Origin: Chitinophaga pinensis
GTDB lineage: Bacteria > Bacteroidota > Bacteroidia > UKL13-3
DNA: 64,000 bases
NCBI GenBank assembly: GCA_945898275.1
Contig: CAMDHZ010000006.1
Location: 1 to 64,000, forward strand
Direction of reading: 5' to 3'
In this document: positions 63,382-64,000 of the stretch, piece after piece
Layout: each line of letters starts with the position of its first letter
Position numbering within the stretch: position 1 is the stretch's first letter
Position numbers and translations under genes: made by a program
The notes under the pieces: generated by a model
The model's database searches: none
Told to the model about the DNA's origin: nothing
The model's input: the letters and a program-made list of their open reading frames with translations, nothing else

Positions 63382-63798
63382 ATGGAAATCTTAATCAATA
63401 AAATTATCGACAAGTCTCAAATGCAAAAGGCATGGGACATTAGAAGAGTTGTTTTTGTAATAGAGCAGGAATGTCCTGAAGAATTAGAATGGGAATTTGA
63501 AGAAGAATCAACCCATTATTTGGCTTCTCTAAATGGTAACCCTGTTGGCACAGCTCGTTGGCGAAGAACAGAAAAAGGGTTTAAGTTAGAAAGGTTTGCA
63601 GTGCTTAAAGAAGCGAGAAATAGCGGAGTAGGGTCAAGCCTAGTTAAACATTTACTAAATGAATTGTCAGATCAAACCGAAAAAAAGTATTTACATGCCC
63701 AATTAGCAGCAGCCCCTTTATATGCCAAGTATGGTTTTAAACCAGAAGGCGAAAACTTTTGGGAAGCTGGCATTGAGCATGTAAAAATGAGTATTTAA
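63382..63798 (+). CDS. GNAT family N-acetyltransferase
   Basis: A 138-residue GNAT protein of the YjcF/ElaA-like type: WDIRRVVFVIEQECPEELEW, strand LNGNPVGTARWRR, acetyl-CoA loop ERFAVLKEARNSGVGSSLVKHL and the late AAAPLYAKYGFKPEG. Substrate unknown. It is divergent from the aldolase gene and its stop codon overlaps that of the acyl-CoA synthetase gene on the other strand. Confidence 0.9.
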   Translation: MEILINKIIDKSQMQKAWDIRRVVFVIEQECPEELEWEFEEESTHYLASLNGNPVGTARWRRTEKGFKLERFAVLKEARNSGVGSSLVKHLLNELSDQTEKKYLHAQLAAAPLYAKYGFKPEGENFWEAGIEHVKMSI

Positions 63799-64000
63799 CC
63801 TGCAACAGCTACATACATGCCCTTTATTTCTGTGGCATATTTTTGTTCTACAATTTTTCTTTTCACTTTTTGTGTTGGAGTCATTTCCCCTGATTCAAGT
63901 GTAAAAGGTCTACGTTTTAGAACAAAATGTTTTACACGCTCGAACTTGCCAAGTTCTTGGGCTAGCTTATGCATGTCTTCCTCCACCCATTTCATAATTT
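63795..64000 (-). CDS. Long-chain acyl-CoA synthetase, C-terminus only
   Basis: The last 68 or so codons of a minus-strand gene that runs beyond the window. The end segment (KRRPFTLESGEMTPTQKVKRKIVEQKY, quoted by its core GEMTPTQKVKRKI) matches the C-terminal domain of AMP-forming long-chain acyl-CoA synthetases, including the late lysine used in adenylation. It shares 3 bases with the convergent GNAT gene. Confidence 0.75.
   Translation of the reverse strand, partial: IMKWVEEDMHKLAQELGKFERVKHFVLKRRPFTLESGEMTPTQKVKRKIVEQKYATEIKGMYVAVAG

Noticed and set aside
1-64000. CRISPR array
   Set aside because: No series of regularly spaced identical repeats with unique spacers; the three 40-bp-spaced hip repeats are short operators.

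Overview
The window looks like a chromosomal segment of an AT-rich member of the Bacteroidota (Sphingobacteriia/Chitinophagia-like). The signs are several secreted proteins with type IX secretion (T9SS) C-terminal sorting domains, lipoprotein-rich glycan-utilisation genes, TAnnTTTG-type -7 boxes, few Shine-Dalgarno sequences, NrtR-type Nudix regulators, and a class I DhnA-type aldolase. I cannot name a species.

Layout. 1-7040: a minus-strand sensory block (a GAF histidine kinase cut by the window edge, a lone receiver, a receiver joined to a kinase-like His domain, and a large multi-PAS hybrid kinase), plus a plus-strand Tat-type pirin. 7041-7994: a long regulatory gap. 7995-23919: one tightly packed operon for beta-glucan (laminarin-type, beta-1,3/1,6) use. 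It encodes a glycosidase fused to an outer-membrane barrel, a glycan-binding lipoprotein, GH16, a GH149/GH94-type phosphorylase, a GH17 lipoprotein, a GH30 lipoprotein, a GPH/MFS sugar transporter fused to GH17, and two further GH17 proteins without signal peptides. No SusC/SusD pair is present. A Nudix-type regulator and a divergent T9SS-exported binding protein follow (23920-26583).

26798-32192: a GNAT protein and an A-T-TE NRPS-like synthetase, a P-loop nucleotide kinase with a dCMP-type deaminase, a GNAT protein and a DUF1456 protein. 32264-43466: a 2483-residue beta-helix surface protein, a smaller T9SS beta-helix protein, small envelope lipoproteins and a Rossmann methyltransferase-like protein.

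43572-45258: a three-gene HipB-HipS-HipT toxin-antitoxin system with three operator-like repeats exactly 40 bp apart. 45477-50925: a 5.38-kb integrative element in the 3' end of tRNA-Phe, bounded by 65-bp direct repeats, with a tyrosine integrase, HTH protein, HUH-type Rep-like protein, lipoprotein cargo and a CpG-rich candidate origin. 51140-51431: a DUF2892 membrane protein behind a consensus CRP/FNR site.

51513-61346: an outer-membrane protein and three tandem beta-propeller T9SS paralogues with homogenised 3' ends. 61381-64000: an alpha/beta-hydrolase lipoprotein, class I aldolase, a GNAT protein, and the C-terminus of an acyl-CoA synthetase.

How the glucan genes may work together (inference): secreted or surface binding proteins and lipoprotein GH16/GH17/GH30 shorten and debranch the glucan. 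The barrel-enzyme fusion may trim and pass oligosaccharides through the outer membrane. The transporter with its tethered GH17 carries them into the cytosol, where GH17 proteins and the phosphorylase finish breakdown.
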